In this document: positions 41,243-51,793 of the stretch, in pieces
How positions within the stretch are numbered: position 1 is the first letter of the stretch
Layout: the number at the start of each line of letters is the position of its first letter
Assembly (NCBI GenBank): GCA_026391075.1
Contig: JAPLES010000021.1
Location: forward strand, 62,001 to 126,000
Origin: Bacteroidota bacterium
GTDB taxonomy: Bacteria > Bacteroidota > Bacteroidia > Chitinophagales > LD1
Reading direction: 5' to 3'
DNA: 64,000 nucleotides
Program-made: the position numbers and the translations under genes
The notes under the pieces: generated by a model
What the model was told of the DNA's origin: nothing
The model's input: the letters and a program-made list of their open reading frames with translations, nothing else
Database searches by the model: none

Positions 41243-44200
41243 TTATTTCACTACCATTCTTCGCAAGCCCACACCTCGTTCGGTTTTGAGCTGTACGAAA
41301 TAAATGCCGGTAGCAAATGAATGGTTGGCGATGTAGAAGTATTGTTCGCCTGTATGCGTTTCGTAAGTTCTTCTATCTACCACCTCACCAATGGTGTTGG
41401 TTACTTTTAGTTCTACCGTTTCACCAACAGCAGAATTAATTTTTAGGGAGAACGCGCCTTCATTTGGATTTGGATAAATGTTCCAACTGCTCTCCGTTAA
41501 TTCAGCAATGCCGTTGTAAGTCATATCCACGCAAGCAGTATCGCTGCAATAAGCGTTACGATAAACTACCACACAATACAAACCGCTGGCAGTTGCATTA
41601 TAGAACTGATTGGTTTGACCGGCTAGCAATACAGCTCCAGGGAAACCACCCGAATACCACTGATAAGAATAACCTGAAGGGAAAGCAAAAAGGGTGTTTC
41701 CATTTTGCGTTATCGAAGCTACTGGCGGAGGCAATACACACATGGTATCTATACAATCTATCGTTCCGGGTAGATTGTTATTGATAATGCAAATAACCGG
41801 GAAACAACCCACCGTGTTGTAGGTAATATAATGAGGACCTGGACCAACCGCAGAACTAGGAATTCCATTGGTAAACTGCCAGTTGAATGTTAAGCCTGCA
41901 GGATTTCCGCCATAGTTAAATGAAGTAGTTTGACCCACACAAATGGAATCTTCAAAATGCATTAAGCATTGCGGCTGCGAAGGGCGAGCACAATGAAGGT
42001 TAATACAAATCATGGTGTCTTTACAATAAACACCTGCGTTGCCCATTACAAAAGTGATGCAAACAATTGTATCGCTAGGCGAAGAAGGTGTGTAAGAACC
42101 ACTAACAATAACCGTGTTGCCGGTCATAATTAAAGGGTTGCTACCAAAGATAGTGGTGTTAGGTCCGATTTGCATTTGCAAAGTACCACAGCCATTGATG
42201 CGCATTTGGAAATTGAAAACATTTCCTAATGGACCTTGAACACACCAACTCGAATCGCCCAAGTAATTAAAGTAACAGCAATTGGTGTCGGTCGGAATAC
42301 TATCGCAAGGTGGCAGTGTAACACATTGCGTATCGCTATAACAACAAATTAATTCGTGACCCATACTATCATAAGCCAAAATATGAGAGCGGAAACAAAG
42401 TGTGTCGCCCATATTTGCATTGTAAATAGTTGCAGTCAACGGTCCTGAACTTCCGCCACCACTTGGAATATTTACGAAAATCAAATTAGGTGCATACGCC
42501 ACATTTAAATGTGGAGGAAGTATTTCTAAGTTGACTTGGGTAACCGCAATTTGCGATTGATTCAAAACATGGTAATGCAAAATGTATTGACCGGAATCGC
42601 ACGCTACAGAATCAATAATTAAATCAGCACATAAGCTGTCAGGACAAGCATAAAGTGTAAGATTCAAATCGCCTGTAGTATCAACACAACCAAAACCGTT
42701 GGTGACAATCACCGCATAAATTCCACTGATGGTAGCCAGATAATTTTGGGTGGTTACACCTGTGCTTAATCCGTTCATGAGCCAGAGGTAAGTATAGCCC
42801 ACCCCATAAGGTCCACGAATTAAATAAGGTGAACAGGTATCGAAACATCCTTCGTAGAATGTGCAAATATCTGGTAGCGGATTTACTGTTACGCAAAGCT
42901 GCGCGCTGTTCTTACAGCCATTGGTATCCTTCACAGTTAAATTGTAGCAATCATTTTTAGTTACGAAAATGGTATCATTGATATCTCCTGTGCTCCACAG
43001 CATAGTAACGGTAGAATCTGGATGTGTTCCTATCAACGTAACGGTGTCACCAAAACAAATGGTGGTTGGTCCAAGTGCCGTAATAGTTGGTGGTACTGGA
43101 AGTGGATGAACAATAATGATATAAGGCAACGAAGTATCGGCACAACCAGTTGTGGTATCGGTAATAATTACTGAGTAAGTATAAGTGCCCGGTGGTGTGC
43201 TTCCAGGATAAACCGCATTTCCGGTTTGTCCGTTTGCATTAGGGTCGTTACTGCTCCAAGCATAAGTCCAGTTCATATTAAACGGAACAAACAAGGTGGT
43301 GTATTCGCCTAAACACAATTCATCTTTTCCGGTGTTTAGAATAATAGCAGGTGGACCGCTGTTGACAATAATACGAATGAAAGTAGAATATGGACAACCG
43401 CTTCCGTCATTCAGGGTTACGGAATAAATTCCTGTGGTGTTTACTGTAATGGAATCATTCGTCAAACTATTAAAGCTCCATAAGTAGGTACATGTTCCGC
43501 AGGTAGGTGCTACTAACAATACAGGAGTTCCTGCGCAAACTATGGTGTCTGGATACGCCATAATATTTCCGTAATTGACGGGTGCATTAATAGTAATTGC
43601 TTTTACTGCTGTATCATAACAGCCGCGGTCGTCATGCACTATTAATGTATCAAGATAAGTGCCAGGCAAGCCGTATGTATGTTGCGGATTTTGGTTGAGC
43701 GAAGTTCCACCATCGCCAAAATGCCAACTCCAATAGGTGATGAATGAACTTGAAAGGTCGGTGTATACCACCGGAATATTTACACAACTCGGATTGCTGA
43801 AACTAAACGCTGCGTTTGGTCTAGGGCGAATAACAACGGTGTCAATAATCGTATCGAAACAAATTCCGTTAGTGATAACAAGCGATACGAAATAAGTTCC
43901 ACCTATACCGTAGATGTGACAAGGATTTTGTGCCGGTGAATTATTGCCATCACCAAAATCCCAATACCAAGAGATAATGTTGTTACCTATTGTGTGCGTG
44001 CTCTTATCTTTAAAACAAACAGGGTCGTTGTAACAACCATACGTAAAATCGAAATTGGCTACAATAGGAATTTCAATTTGTGCGGTATCGCGCAACAAGC
44101 AAGAATCGGTATGCGCAGTATTGTAAACGAATGCCGAAAGTGTAACTACGTAATAACCAGCCTGTGCATACGAATGCGATGGATTAACGAGATTAGAAAA

Positions 44201-46936
44201 ACTGAGGTCGCCAAAATCCCATGAATAATTTCCGTTGGTGTTCACCGAAGTGTTAGTGAATGAAATTGGATTGCAGTTCGTGTGCGTGAAATCAACAAAG
44301 CCGTTAGAAGTACAAGTTCCAGGACCGCCACCATTGCAACTGTCAACGGTAACTGTAATACCATTAGAAACTGCGGTGCAGTTATTTGTTACATCGGTAA
44401 CCGTAACATTATAAGTTCCGGCAGCACTGTAATTTTTGCACTGCGTACTCGGACCGCCTCCGCTCCAAGCATAACTGTAATTTACATTACCCAGCGCACA
44501 AAGCGTAACCGTAAACGGTCCACCACCAATACAGAAATGCAGGCTACTTACTGTGCTGATGCTTGCTGTTGGGCCGCTCACATTCTGCACTAATATTTGC
44601 GAGAGTGCAGTGCAACCATTTATATCCATAGCTGTTACCGAATATAATCCGGCTAATAAAATTGTTGCAGGATTAGCACCCGATGTATAACCGCTAGGAC
44701 CACTCCATGAATAAGTATAACCCGCCACACTTCCTTGTAATTGTGCGCTTCCGCCCGGACATAAACTTCCTATTTGAGACACAGTAAACACGGGCACCGG
44801 ATTAAGTGTAAGCGTAACTGTTTTTGAGAGCAAGGTGTTACACGCATTCACCGTTAACTTAACCGAAACAATTTGCGGAGCGTTGTTGCCCCATTGCACC
44901 GTGCACGATGGAGTTCCCTGACCTGTAATAACTGCTCCTGCGTTTGTAGGAATAATACTCCAGGTATAAGTGGTTCCGCTTGGATAAAGTGTAGTGCAAA
45001 TAAAATTGCTGTTGCTATTGGCACAACCAGTTAGTGGAGCTATTACAGTCGGTATTCCTAATACAGCAGGATGTACATTTTGCACGGCTGTATCGCTCGA
45101 ACAAAATGGTGAAGTGTTATCGGTTTGATATGCTTTTACAATAAACGGTGGAGTGTTTCCCCAATTGACTGTAATGCAACTTCCGCTACCAGTAGTTGGC
45201 GTTCCTCCTGTAATTACCCAGCTAATAGTGTTGGTAGAAGTAGCGCAATATTGCACGGTGCTGTTCACGCAAATGATAGTGTCACCTACAATAACAGGTT
45301 TTATTGGCGGAGCAACCACGGTAATAATCATTTGAATAGAATCGTCACAAACTTGATTAAGTGGAACTGGTTTTACGGTTAGCACATAAGTGCCGGGTAA
45401 ATTATTCCAGTTGATGAACACGCTCGCTTGCGGACCACCGGGCGTAATGGTAGGACCCGAAGGCGATACTGACCATAAACAAGTATAGCCTCCAAACACA
45501 TTATAGTTCGTGCTTGAGTTAGCGCAAACAATGGTGTTACCTAAAACAGTTAGATGCGGACGAACACGAATTACTTTCATGCCGCTACCACCACAACCGA
45601 GGAAGGTATCGTAGTAAGAAACAAAAAGTGTGTCGTTGCAATTAGCAAAAGGAGGATAACAGATTTCTACTTTTTCGCAGCAAACCGTATCGCTTTGTGT
45701 TCCTCCGCAATTACTATTCAATGTCCAGGTATAACCTGCACCACTAAAACGAGGCAGCGTAAATTCAGCACATTCACCTGCACAAATTCTGCTCGGTCCG
45801 CTGATGACAGCGTTAGCGGGAACTATAGGAATAGAAATTAAAGTAGTGTCGCCACAAAGTGTACTGCACCCTGTGATGTATAAACCAAGAGTGCCCAACT
45901 GCCCTGCACCCCAAGCAACTGTAACCGTTGGCGTTCCTTGTCCCGCAATAATAGTTCCGCCAATGGCAAACCAATTGTAAATACATCCACCACTTGCTGC
46001 AGTGCTATAGGTAGCTGTATCGAAAGCGCAAAGTGTAGATGGACAAGTGATATCGGGACCCGGCAATGAATCAATATTGATAGTACGCTGAAAAGTATCA
46101 ACGCAATGGCAAGCGTTAGTTGCAATTAAAGTGATGGTGTAATTTCCTGCATTGCTGTATGAATGAACAGGACTTGCATTAGTGGAAGAACCTCCATCTC
46201 CAAAATACCATTGGTAAGCAGTAGCGTTGGTTGAAAAATTATTAAAAGGAACTGAAGTAAACTTACACGCGCTCGACTGGGAAGTAAAGAACGCCACAGG
46301 TAAATTAACTTTCTCAATGCAAATTTTGTTGGAGTCAACACAACCCCATTGATTGGTTTCAATAACCATAAGCGAACCGTAAGTTGTAGTATCCCAAGTA
46401 ACGGTAGCAGAATTATTATTGATGATAACATTTGAATGGCCACTTACTACCCATTGATAGGTGCTGCCTGCATTGAGCTGTGTGCTATAGACAACAGTAT
46501 TTCCTTTACAAACTTTTTGACAGTTGTTTCCGCCTTCATGTTGCGGTAAACTGCCGTTTGGATTGTTGCCCGATGCGCATGTAGGATAAGGCGGATGCGT
46601 AATGGCAGGAGTAGGGTTAGGTTGTATAGCAACAGTTAGCGTGTACACATTTGCCGGAACAGTAGTAGTAACGATAATAGTTCCCACTCCTGCATTGCCC
46701 CATGAAATGGTTGCAGAGTTTGTTGTTCCACCTGCAGTTACATTACCACCTGTTACACTCCAATTATAAGTTGCCGCTCCGCTAGGTACAGAGAAAACAA
46801 CTGACTGATGCGCACAAACAGAATCGGGACCGGTTACGATTAATGCATTTGCTTTAAAAGCAAAGAGCAAAAATAAAAGTGGAAGAAGTTTTCTTAGTGT
46901 TAAAAAACACTTCGTGTGGAGTAGGTTTGCAATCAT
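41243..46936 (-). CDS. Giant PKD-repeat surface protein with T9SS sorting domain
   Basis: A 1897-residue secreted protein. Signal peptide (LLPLLFLLFAFKANA). The body has tandem Ig-like modules, several of clear PKD type with the diagnostic WDFGD or similar (YQWYFGDGG, WYWDFGDGNN, WSWHFGDGGT), separated by Ig-like or SprB-like modules rich in Cys and Thr. Many conserved cysteines suggest disulfide-stabilised modules. The C-terminus (WNIYPNPNEGAFSLKINSAV, GIYFVQLKTERGVGLRRMVV) is a T9SS type A sorting domain. It is probably a surface adhesin or gliding-related protein. No catalytic domain is visible. Confidence 0.9.
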   Translation of the reverse strand: MIANLLHTKCFLTLRKLLPLLFLLFAFKANALIVTGPDSVCAHQSVVFSVPSGAATYNWSVTGGNVTAGGTTNSATISWGNAGVGTIIVTTTVPANVYTLTVAIQPNPTPAITHPPYPTCASGNNPNGSLPQHEGGNNCQKVCKGNTVVYSTQLNAGSTYQWVVSGHSNVIINNNSATVTWDTTTYGSLMVIETNQWGCVDSNKICIEKVNLPVAFFTSQSSACKFTSVPFNNFSTNATAYQWYFGDGGSSTNASPVHSYSNAGNYTITLIATNACHCVDTFQRTINIDSLPGPDITCPSTLCAFDTATYSTAASGGCIYNWFAIGGTIIAGQGTPTVTVAWGAGQLGTLGLYITGCSTLCGDTTLISIPIVPANAVISGPSRICAGECAEFTLPRFSGAGYTWTLNSNCGGTQSDTVCCEKVEICYPPFANCNDTLFVSYYDTFLGCGGSGMKVIRVRPHLTVLGNTIVCANSSTNYNVFGGYTCLWSVSPSGPTITPGGPQASVFINWNNLPGTYVLTVKPVPLNQVCDDSIQMIITVVAPPIKPVIVGDTIICVNSTVQYCATSTNTISWVITGGTPTTGSGSCITVNWGNTPPFIVKAYQTDNTSPFCSSDTAVQNVHPAVLGIPTVIAPLTGCANSNSNFICTTLYPSGTTYTWSIIPTNAGAVITGQGTPSCTVQWGNNAPQIVSVKLTVNACNTLLSKTVTLTLNPVPVFTVSQIGSLCPGGSAQLQGSVAGYTYSWSGPSGYTSGANPATILLAGLYSVTAMDINGCTALSQILVQNVSGPTASISTVSSLHFCIGGGPFTVTLCALGNVNYSYAWSGGGPSTQCKNYSAAGTYNVTVTDVTNNCTAVSNGITVTVDSCNGGGPGTCTSNGFVDFTHTNCNPISFTNTSVNTNGNYSWDFGDLSFSNLVNPSHSYAQAGYYVVTLSAFVYNTAHTDSCLLRDTAQIEIPIVANFDFTYGCYNDPVCFKDKSTHTIGNNIISWYWDFGDGNNSPAQNPCHIYGIGGTYFVSLVITNGICFDTIIDTVVIRPRPNAAFSFSNPSCVNIPVVYTDLSSSFITYWSWHFGDGGTSLNQNPQHTYGLPGTYLDTLIVHDDRGCYDTAVKAITINAPVNYGNIMAYPDTIVCAGTPVLLVAPTCGTCTYLWSFNSLTNDSITVNTTGIYSVTLNDGSGCPYSTFIRIIVNSGPPAIILNTGKDELCLGEYTTLFVPFNMNWTYAWSSNDPNANGQTGNAVYPGSTPPGTYTYSVIITDTTTGCADTSLPYIIIVHPLPVPPTITALGPTTICFGDTVTLIGTHPDSTVTMLWSTGDINDTIFVTKNDCYNLTVKDTNGCKNSAQLCVTVNPLPDICTFYEGCFDTCSPYLIRGPYGVGYTYLWLMNGLSTGVTTQNYLATISGIYAVIVTNGFGCVDTTGDLNLTLYACPDSLCADLIIDSVACDSGQYILHYHVLNQSQIAVTQVNLEILPPHLNVAYAPNLIFVNIPSGGGSSGPLTATIYNANMGDTLCFRSHILAYDSMGHELICCYSDTQCVTLPPCDSIPTDTNCCYFNYLGDSSWCVQGPLGNVFNFQMRINGCGTLQMQIGPNTTIFGSNPLIMTGNTVIVSGSYTPSSPSDTIVCITFVMGNAGVYCKDTMICINLHCARPSQPQCLMHFEDSICVGQTTSFNYGGNPAGLTFNWQFTNGIPSSAVGPGPHYITYNTVGCFPVICIINNNLPGTIDCIDTMCVLPPPVASITQNGNTLFAFPSGYSYQWYSGGFPGAVLLAGQTNQFYNATASGLYCVVVYRNAYCSDTACVDMTYNGIAELTESSWNIYPNPNEGAFSLKINSAVGETVELKVTNTIGEVVDRRTYETHTGEQYFYIANHSFATGIYFVQLKTERGVGLRRMVVK

Positions 46937-47016
46937 AGCTAAATAGTTGCGTGTAGAAATGTGGCGTAAAATACAAAGAAGAATTCAGAATATGCCGGAT
47001 ACCTTACGGATTTTTG

Positions 47017-47031
47017 AAACCTATAAGGTTT
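47017..47031. repeat. AAACCTATAAGGTTT palindrome
   Basis: 6-bp perfect stem AAACCT/AGGTTT with a 3-nt loop, preceded by TTTTTG. It lies in the gap between divergent genes and is probably a minimal member of the short palindromic microrepeats. Confidence 0.45.
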
Positions 47032-47098
47032 GCGAGATGCAACAGAAGGATTGAATTCTTCTTCTATATTCATTTGCAGATTTCTTAACCAACACCTC

Positions 47099-49432
47099 AT
47101 GAAAAAAATCTACCCACTTCTTCATGCCTTTTTGTTTTCTTTTCTTTTTTCAAACAGTCAAAACATAATTGCTGATGATAATTTTCATCATTGCGGGCAG
47201 GAAGAAGTTTTAGCTCGTTTACTCAACAGCAACCCGCAGGCATTCGCAAGACATCTCGCTATAGATAATCGCATTTACAACGATATGCAGAACGGAATAA
47301 CTGTTTCGGGTTCGCGGAGCGGTGGTGTGCTTTATACTTTGCCTGTGGTGGTGCACATCATTCACAACAATGGAACAGAGAACATAAGCGATGCGCAGGT
47401 TATACAAGGAATTCAGGATTTGAATGATGCTTATGCCAACATAGGTTATTACGATTCTACCAGCGGAGTAAATACACAGGTTCAGTTTTGCCTGGCAAAA
47501 CGCGACCCAGCGGGGCAACTGACCACAGGCATTACCCGCAATGTTTCAACACTGACAAACGTTGACATTAACAACAGCGATGTGACGATGAAAAATATCA
47601 ATCGCTGGAATCCTCTTTGCTACATCAATATCTGGTTGGTGAAAGCTATCTGTTCGGGTGGAAGTTGTGGCTCTATTGCGGGTTACGCTTACTTCCCTTC
47701 ATCGCATGGCACAAGCGTTGACGGCCTTGTTTGTTTGGCAGCTTACTTTGGTTCTACTCAGGCAAAGTCAAGTGTGCAGATTCATGAAATGGGGCATTAC
47801 CTCGGGCTGTATCATACGTTTCAGGGAGGATGCACGAATAATAATTGTCTGAGTGATGGCGATAAAGTTTGTGACACACCACCCGATAACGCTACAGGAT
47901 ATTACACTTGCGGTGCGGTAGTCAACACCTGCACTACCGATGCGCTTTCGGGTTTTCTGACAGACCAAAATGATTTGTATCCTGCCTATATGGATTACGG
48001 CAATTTCAATTGTATGAGCGTGTTTACACAAGGGCAAGTAGACCGTATGCTTTGGAGCATAGCGAATATCCGTTCGAGTTTGTTGGGTTGTCAATCGTGT
48101 TTGAATCCCTGTGTAAATCCTGCGGTGGCTTCGTTCAGTTCAAGTGCTCAAACGATAAACTTAGGCGGTTCGGTTACGTTTACTAACGGTTCTTCGAATG
48201 CTACTTCTTATATCTGGTTTGAAAATGGGATTCAATTTTCTACGGCTAGTTCTCCTACACGCGTATTTAATTCAGCAGGTGTCTTTGTAATAAAACTTCG
48301 GGCTAATAACAGCGACCCGAATTGCTTTGATGAGTTTTTGGATACCATTACCGTTACCTGCCCTGTGAATGCAGGGTTTACACAAAGTGCTTTTCAGATT
48401 AGTCCCGGTCAGTCGGTTACGTTTACCAATAACAGCACGGGAGCAACTTCTTATACCTGGGTAATGGATGGTGTGGCAGTGGCTACGAGTACAAATTATT
48501 CTTACACCTTCAATCTCAGCGGAGATTACTCGGTGTATTTAATTGCAACCAATGGCGGATGTTCAGATACTTCTTCCATTTTTAATTTCATACACGTAGG
48601 CAACGGCTGCAATGCTTATTTTACTTACAATCCTGCCAATCCTTCTACCTGCAATCCCGTAACTTTTATTCCTGATACCACTTGTAACTATTCGAATTAC
48701 CACTGGTCGTTCTGCGATTTCGATTCGGTGGGTCTTCCCGCTATTACTTCGTGGTCGACTACACCTTATGGTTCAGGTTCTCCATCAGGTGCTACGCTTT
48801 ACCGCGATAGAAACGATAACTACCATTGCTTTTTTGCCGACTATAATAACACGATTGACTCGATGCGTTATTACCGTGCCGACTTTGGCAGCAGCATGGC
48901 GAACAATCCTGTTATTTCAAAATTGCACATCAGCGGCATAACCGATATTCGTAACCACAGCGTTTCAATTATTGAAGTAAATGGCGATTACTATGCGTTC
49001 TTTATGAACGATGTTACGCTCTACCGCGCCAAGCTGGGCACCGATATAACCAACAATACTTTTACCGCCACAGCAGTGGGCAACCTGACCGGTTTAGTTA
49101 ACTGGGGACATAAAGTAGTAGTGGTTAGAGAAACGAATAATTTTTGGGTGATGATGTGCGACCGTGCGCAGGGAAGAGTTATTGTATCGTACTTAGGAAG
49201 CAATATTGAAAACGACCCCATTCAAACTGTTTATCATAACGATGGATTGCCTAACGACCAGTACTTCGATTTTCAGTATGTAAGAATGAAAGGCAAGAGC
49301 TATATTTTTGCACCCGACCTGATTAATAATGCGCTTATCCGTTTCGACTTTGGCACATCGTTATCGAATACACCAACCATACAACCATACATAACCTCGG
49401 TGCTTATGGCAGCGGCTTGGTATTGGACTTGA
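47099..49432 (+). CDS. Pappalysin-like M43 metalloprotease with PKD domains, 5' part of a frame-broken gene
   Basis: The signal peptide starts at ATG 47099 (IYPLLHAFLFSFLFSNSQN); the ORF-track start at 47030 adds unrelated residues. The catalytic domain has the full zinc motif HEMGHYLGLYH at about residues 228-238 and the M43B calcium/Cys block SDGDKVCDTPPD. PKD domains (SYIWFENGIQFSTASSPTRV, SYTWVMDGVAVATS) and a beta-propeller-like region follow. The frame is lost at an 8-bp tandem duplication, 49375-49390, so this ORF ends after TSVLMAAAWYWT. The 49417 ORF continues it. The two together would make about 1140 residues with a T9SS sorting domain. Confidence 0.88.
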   Translation: MKKIYPLLHAFLFSFLFSNSQNIIADDNFHHCGQEEVLARLLNSNPQAFARHLAIDNRIYNDMQNGITVSGSRSGGVLYTLPVVVHIIHNNGTENISDAQVIQGIQDLNDAYANIGYYDSTSGVNTQVQFCLAKRDPAGQLTTGITRNVSTLTNVDINNSDVTMKNINRWNPLCYINIWLVKAICSGGSCGSIAGYAYFPSSHGTSVDGLVCLAAYFGSTQAKSSVQIHEMGHYLGLYHTFQGGCTNNNCLSDGDKVCDTPPDNATGYYTCGAVVNTCTTDALSGFLTDQNDLYPAYMDYGNFNCMSVFTQGQVDRMLWSIANIRSSLLGCQSCLNPCVNPAVASFSSSAQTINLGGSVTFTNGSSNATSYIWFENGIQFSTASSPTRVFNSAGVFVIKLRANNSDPNCFDEFLDTITVTCPVNAGFTQSAFQISPGQSVTFTNNSTGATSYTWVMDGVAVATSTNYSYTFNLSGDYSVYLIATNGGCSDTSSIFNFIHVGNGCNAYFTYNPANPSTCNPVTFIPDTTCNYSNYHWSFCDFDSVGLPAITSWSTTPYGSGSPSGATLYRDRNDNYHCFFADYNNTIDSMRYYRADFGSSMANNPVISKLHISGITDIRNHSVSIIEVNGDYYAFFMNDVTLYRAKLGTDITNNTFTATAVGNLTGLVNWGHKVVVVRETNNFWVMMCDRAQGRVIVSYLGSNIENDPIQTVYHNDGLPNDQYFDFQYVRMKGKSYIFAPDLINNALIRFDFGTSLSNTPTIQPYITSVLMAAAWYWT
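49375..49390 (+). repeat. 8-bp tandem duplication causing a frameshift
   Basis: AACCATAC occurs twice in a row. Removing one copy joins the two ORFs and gives TPTIHNLGAYGSGLVLDLN across the junction, a continuous coding sequence. The +8 change moves the frame by 2, exactly as needed. Confidence 0.88.
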
Positions 49433-50535
49433 ATTTATTTCAAAACTGCAACGGTAGCTTTGATGGCTACATTGTAAAAGAAAACAGTGTTGACCACAAA
49501 CTGATTCATCTGGACTCTATTACTGCCACTCCGGTTATCAGAGGAACTTTCCCCACTTCGGTGGCGCGCATTGCGGGCTTGTCGAATTTCTTAGTGAGCG
49601 ATATAGGTGTTACCTGTATGGCTACTATGGCTTATTCGCAAAAACTGCTTCGGTTTAATTACGGCACCTGTAATTCTACCAATGCTTACAGCTTCGATAA
49701 ATTTCCGCCACCGGTTTCATTTACTACACCCGGATCGCGTTATGTGCGCCTGATTGTTGACCAGGGCTTGCCTACCGAATCTTCGTACTGCGAAGAAGTA
49801 AATGTGAGTGCGGTAAACAACAATGTTTTAAACTTAGGACCCGATACGATGAACTGTTATGAGTCGGCAGTGTCGCTTCATGCAGGACCGGGTTTTGCTT
49901 CGTATCATTGGCAGGATGGTTTTGCCGATTCGGTTTACACGGCTTTTGCTCCCGGTATTTACAGCGTAACGGTTACTAATTATTGCGGACAAACGTTTGT
50001 TGATTCGATGGAAGTGATGGTAGACAGCACTACGCAAATTGCGCTGCGCGACACTACCATTTGCGCTAAGGACAGTGTGTTGCTTACATCGCCTTCGGGT
50101 TTTACTTCGTATCAATGGACTCCTTCGAACTATTTAGGTTGCAGCACTTGTCAGAATACTTATGCCAAGCCGGGCACCACAATTATTTATACGCTGACTG
50201 CTTTAACTCCGAATGGCTGCATGAGTATAGGCACTGCAAAAATTACAGTTACGTCCTGCACGGGTGTAGATGAAATGAACCGAATGGATTGGCGGTATGT
50301 GCGACCTAACCCTGTGAAAGACCAATTGGAAATAGGATTGAGCGGAGCGGGCGGCAGGTATGCAGTTAAAATTTACAACGCGCTTGGTCAGGTTATTAAA
50401 AACCAGCAGGAATTTATTTCTACTGAAAATGCAGAACTGAGAGTTGATGTTTCTTCCCTCGCAACAGGGCTTTACTTTTTAGAAGTGAAGAATGATAAAG
50501 GCGCTTTGTTGATTACAAAGGTGGTGAAGGAATAA
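49417..50535 (+). pseudogene. 3' part of the frame-broken metalloprotease gene, T9SS sorting domain
   Basis: A 372-codon ORF with no start of its own that is credible. It continues the 47099 gene after the 8-bp duplication. It finishes the propeller region, adds Ig-like/SprB-like modules (SLHAGPGFASYHWQDGFADS, LLTSPSGFTSYQWTPSNYLG) and ends with a T9SS type A sorting domain (VRPNPVKDQLEIGLSGAGGR, GLYFLEVKNDKGALLITKVV). If the duplication is real, the protease would be made without this sorting signal and might not be secreted through T9SS. A strong terminator follows. Confidence 0.85.
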
Positions 50536-50573
50536 ATGATTGGGCTTTTAATTATGGAGCAAGAAATTTTTTA

Positions 50574-50616
50574 AAACAACAATGCCATCTTTCAAAAAGA
50601 TGGCATTGTTGTTTTG
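50574..50616 (+). terminator. Intrinsic terminator after the metalloprotease gene
   Basis: ACAACAATGCCATCTT / AAGATGGCATTGTTGT: 16-bp perfect stem with a short loop, followed by TTTTG. About 40 bp after the stop. Confidence 0.93.
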
Positions 50617-50653
50617 TAGAGGAGATGGTTATTTTTAGAACCAATAAACTAAC

Positions 50654-51793
50654 ATGTTGAGAAAAAACATTGCACTACTGGCTGCTTGCCTTTTAACTGC
50701 AATCTCCTTTAATATAAATGCACAAGTCACTGATGATGTTTTGAGCATCGCTGAGCAGATGCCGGAATATCCTGGCGGTGAGGATTCATTAATGCGCGAG
50801 GTTACTGCAAATATTGTTTATCCTAAGCAATGCCTTGATTCTAATATTCAGGGAAAGGTATTCCTTCGATTTGTGGTAAATGAAGATGGAACCATTTCAA
50901 AGATTGAGGTTATGAAAAGCCCTCATAAGTTCTTGAACGAATCAGCTATTGATGCTTTACGTAAAATCAAAAAGTTTAATCCCGGTAAACAAAACGGCAA
51001 ACCGATAAAAGTGTACTATAGTATACCCGTAGGTTTTAGAATAGAAGACACCACAAAACAAAACAAGCATGTTGATATAATGCCGGAATTTCCCGGTGGC
51101 GATGCAGCACTAATTAAATTTTTGCAAGAGAATATTCAGTATCCTAAGTTTGAAAGAGATAATGGAATACAGGGTAAGGTAATAGTCAAGTTGGTAGTGA
51201 TGGAGGATGGGACTGTGCAAGACATTAGTTTGGCAAAAAGTGTAAGTGCGGGTTTAGACGAAGAGGCAATCAGAGTTGTAAGTATGTCACCTAAATGGAA
51301 ACCGGGTTCTCAGGATGGAAAACCGGTGAGAGTTAAGTACTTGCTTCCTGTAGTTTTCAAACTGACCGGTGGTTACAACAGTCAGACTGCCTTGCCCAAA
51401 ACAATCTATGATTACATGCCAGATGGCCGCGTTGGTATGGAACGGTTCGTTAATAAACACCTAATTTATCCACCATCAGCTCTTGCTGACAAAACAGAAG
51501 CAATTATGTGGGTTATGTGTACTTTGGGAGCCGACTTAAAACTCCATCCTGATTCAATAAAAAATAGTGACTCGTTGTTTGGTCCTGAGGCATTTCGTGT
51601 TATCAATGCTTTGCCGGCTTTGGATAGTGAAGCTAAAGTTTACAGTTCGTTTTTTAAGCAAACGTATATCATCGGAATCATTTTTACCTTAGATAAACGA
51701 CAACATAACTTGGGTAGCCTTGATTGGGATAAGTCTGTACTATTTATTGGTAAAAGAAGGAGTAGAATTTTTCAAAGATGGAAACTTCGATAA
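50654..51793 (+). CDS. TonB-like protein with three TonB C-terminal-type domains, 5' part of a frame-broken gene
   Basis: Signal peptide (IALLAACLLTAISFNINAQ). Two clear TonB_C-like units follow, each with YPGG or FPGG, then YPK, IQGKV, V.EDGT, PKWKPGSQDGKPVRVKYLLP, and a third, more diverged unit (IYPPSALADKTEAIMWVMCT). TonB_C domains without a membrane-spanning helix and energy-coupling partner occur as secreted proteins in Bacteroidota. The end (KRQHNLGSLDWDKSVLF...) looks out of frame: removing one A from the AAA run at 51695-51697 gives FTLDNDNITWVALIGISLYY and continues into the TPR ORF at 51720. Confidence 0.85.
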   Translation: MLRKNIALLAACLLTAISFNINAQVTDDVLSIAEQMPEYPGGEDSLMREVTANIVYPKQCLDSNIQGKVFLRFVVNEDGTISKIEVMKSPHKFLNESAIDALRKIKKFNPGKQNGKPIKVYYSIPVGFRIEDTTKQNKHVDIMPEFPGGDAALIKFLQENIQYPKFERDNGIQGKVIVKLVVMEDGTVQDISLAKSVSAGLDEEAIRVVSMSPKWKPGSQDGKPVRVKYLLPVVFKLTGGYNSQTALPKTIYDYMPDGRVGMERFVNKHLIYPPSALADKTEAIMWVMCTLGADLKLHPDSIKNSDSLFGPEAFRVINALPALDSEAKVYSSFFKQTYIIGIIFTLDKRQHNLGSLDWDKSVLFIGKRRSRIFQRWKLR

